Below, one piece after another: positions 12,173-12,275 of a DNA stretch of 12,275 bases. This DNA is from Anaerolineales bacterium (GTDB lineage Bacteria > Chloroflexota > Anaerolineae > Promineifilales > Promineifilaceae), in assembly GCA_020432595.1 (NCBI GenBank), contig JAGQGA010000096.1, positions 1 through 12,275 of the forward strand, written 5' to 3'. Below the pieces are notes generated by a model. The model had not been told where the DNA came from. It was given only the letters and a program-made list of their open reading frames with translations, and did no database searches. The position numbers were made by a program, and so were the translations under genes. Every line of letters begins with the position of its first letter. The stretch's first letter is position 1.

Positions 12173-12275
12173 GTGAAGTTAAAACGACATGAACAAAACC
12201 CGATTCTGCTGCCCGATTTAACGTCGCCGTGGCAGTGTGCCAACGTGTTTAACCCGTCGGTGATTTACCACAACG
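12173..12275 (+). CDS. GH130-like glycoside phosphorylase/hydrolase, N-terminal fragment
   Basis: Only 34 complete codons lie in the window; the gene runs off the right edge. The start reads MKLKRHEQNPILLPD, then TSPWQCANVFNPSVIYHN. The NPIL-P motif and the W...VFNP block are typical of the opening blade of GH130 enzymes, which phosphorolyse or hydrolyse beta-mannosides. GTG 12173 is chosen by its 6-base distance from AGGAGG; GTG 12170 is an alternative. The catalytic region is outside the window, so phosphorylase against hydrolase cannot be settled. Other five-bladed propeller glycosidases share similar starts. Confidence 0.68.
   Translation, partial: MKLKRHEQNPILLPDLTSPWQCANVFNPSVIYHN

Noticed and set aside
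1..12275. tRNA, rRNA, insertion sequence, toxin-antitoxin or defence genes
   Set aside because: I looked on both strands and saw no sequence or protein motif supporting any of these.

Overview
The window is about 12.3 kb of gene-dense, GC-rich bacterial chromosome. It has eleven genes: ten complete, and one cut off by the right edge. I see no rRNA, tRNA, transposase, integrase, phage gene or CRISPR array. The gene mix (LarA-like racemase, UxaA-type dehydratase, MscR-like alcohol dehydrogenase, GH130-type glycosidase, M42 peptidase) together with many short intergenic inverted repeats suggests an environmental Chloroflexota lineage. That placement is inference; no marker gene is present to prove it.

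Layout. On the + strand, 29-2749 encodes a double-length UxaA-type altronate/galactarate dehydratase, followed at 2817-4001 by a LarA/DUF2088 nickel-pincer-type racemase or epimerase. These two probably act together on hydroxy or sugar acids. A convergent - strand block runs from 7656 down to 4048: amidohydrolase, gamma-glutamylcyclotransferase-like protein (ATGA overlap with the previous gene), a hairpin-rich gap, then a tightly spaced trio of MaoC hydratase, conserved hypothetical and GNAT acetyltransferase. A DEAD-box RNA helicase (7897-9210, +) is divergent from the amidohydrolase and has a structured leader. Next, on the - strand, come a small PUA/ASCH-like protein (9265-9597), an M42 aminopeptidase (9710-10750) and a zinc alcohol dehydrogenase resembling S-(hydroxymethyl)mycothiol dehydrogenase (10832-11923). 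The right edge holds the first 34 codons of a GH130-like gene on the + strand.

Three patterns stand out. First, the palindrome AACGGCCGTT occurs 18 times perfectly, plus four 9-base near copies, against about 0.01 expected by chance. It is usually read in frame as Thr-Ala-Val and is missing in perfect form from 4397-7747. Second, almost every gene junction longer than 60 bp carries a long inverted repeat of one of several families. One of them, at 3990-4059, supplies the stop codon and the last residues (Ile-Gly-Asp) of both genes that converge on it. Third, the UxaA protein is an internal duplication whose two halves have lost complementary active-site motifs: one second domain without its cysteines plus a C domain keeping CGGSD, then one second domain with all three cysteines plus a shortened C domain without CGGSD. 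The amidohydrolase also lacks the usual first metal motif, and the helicase ribosome binding site lies in a hairpin.
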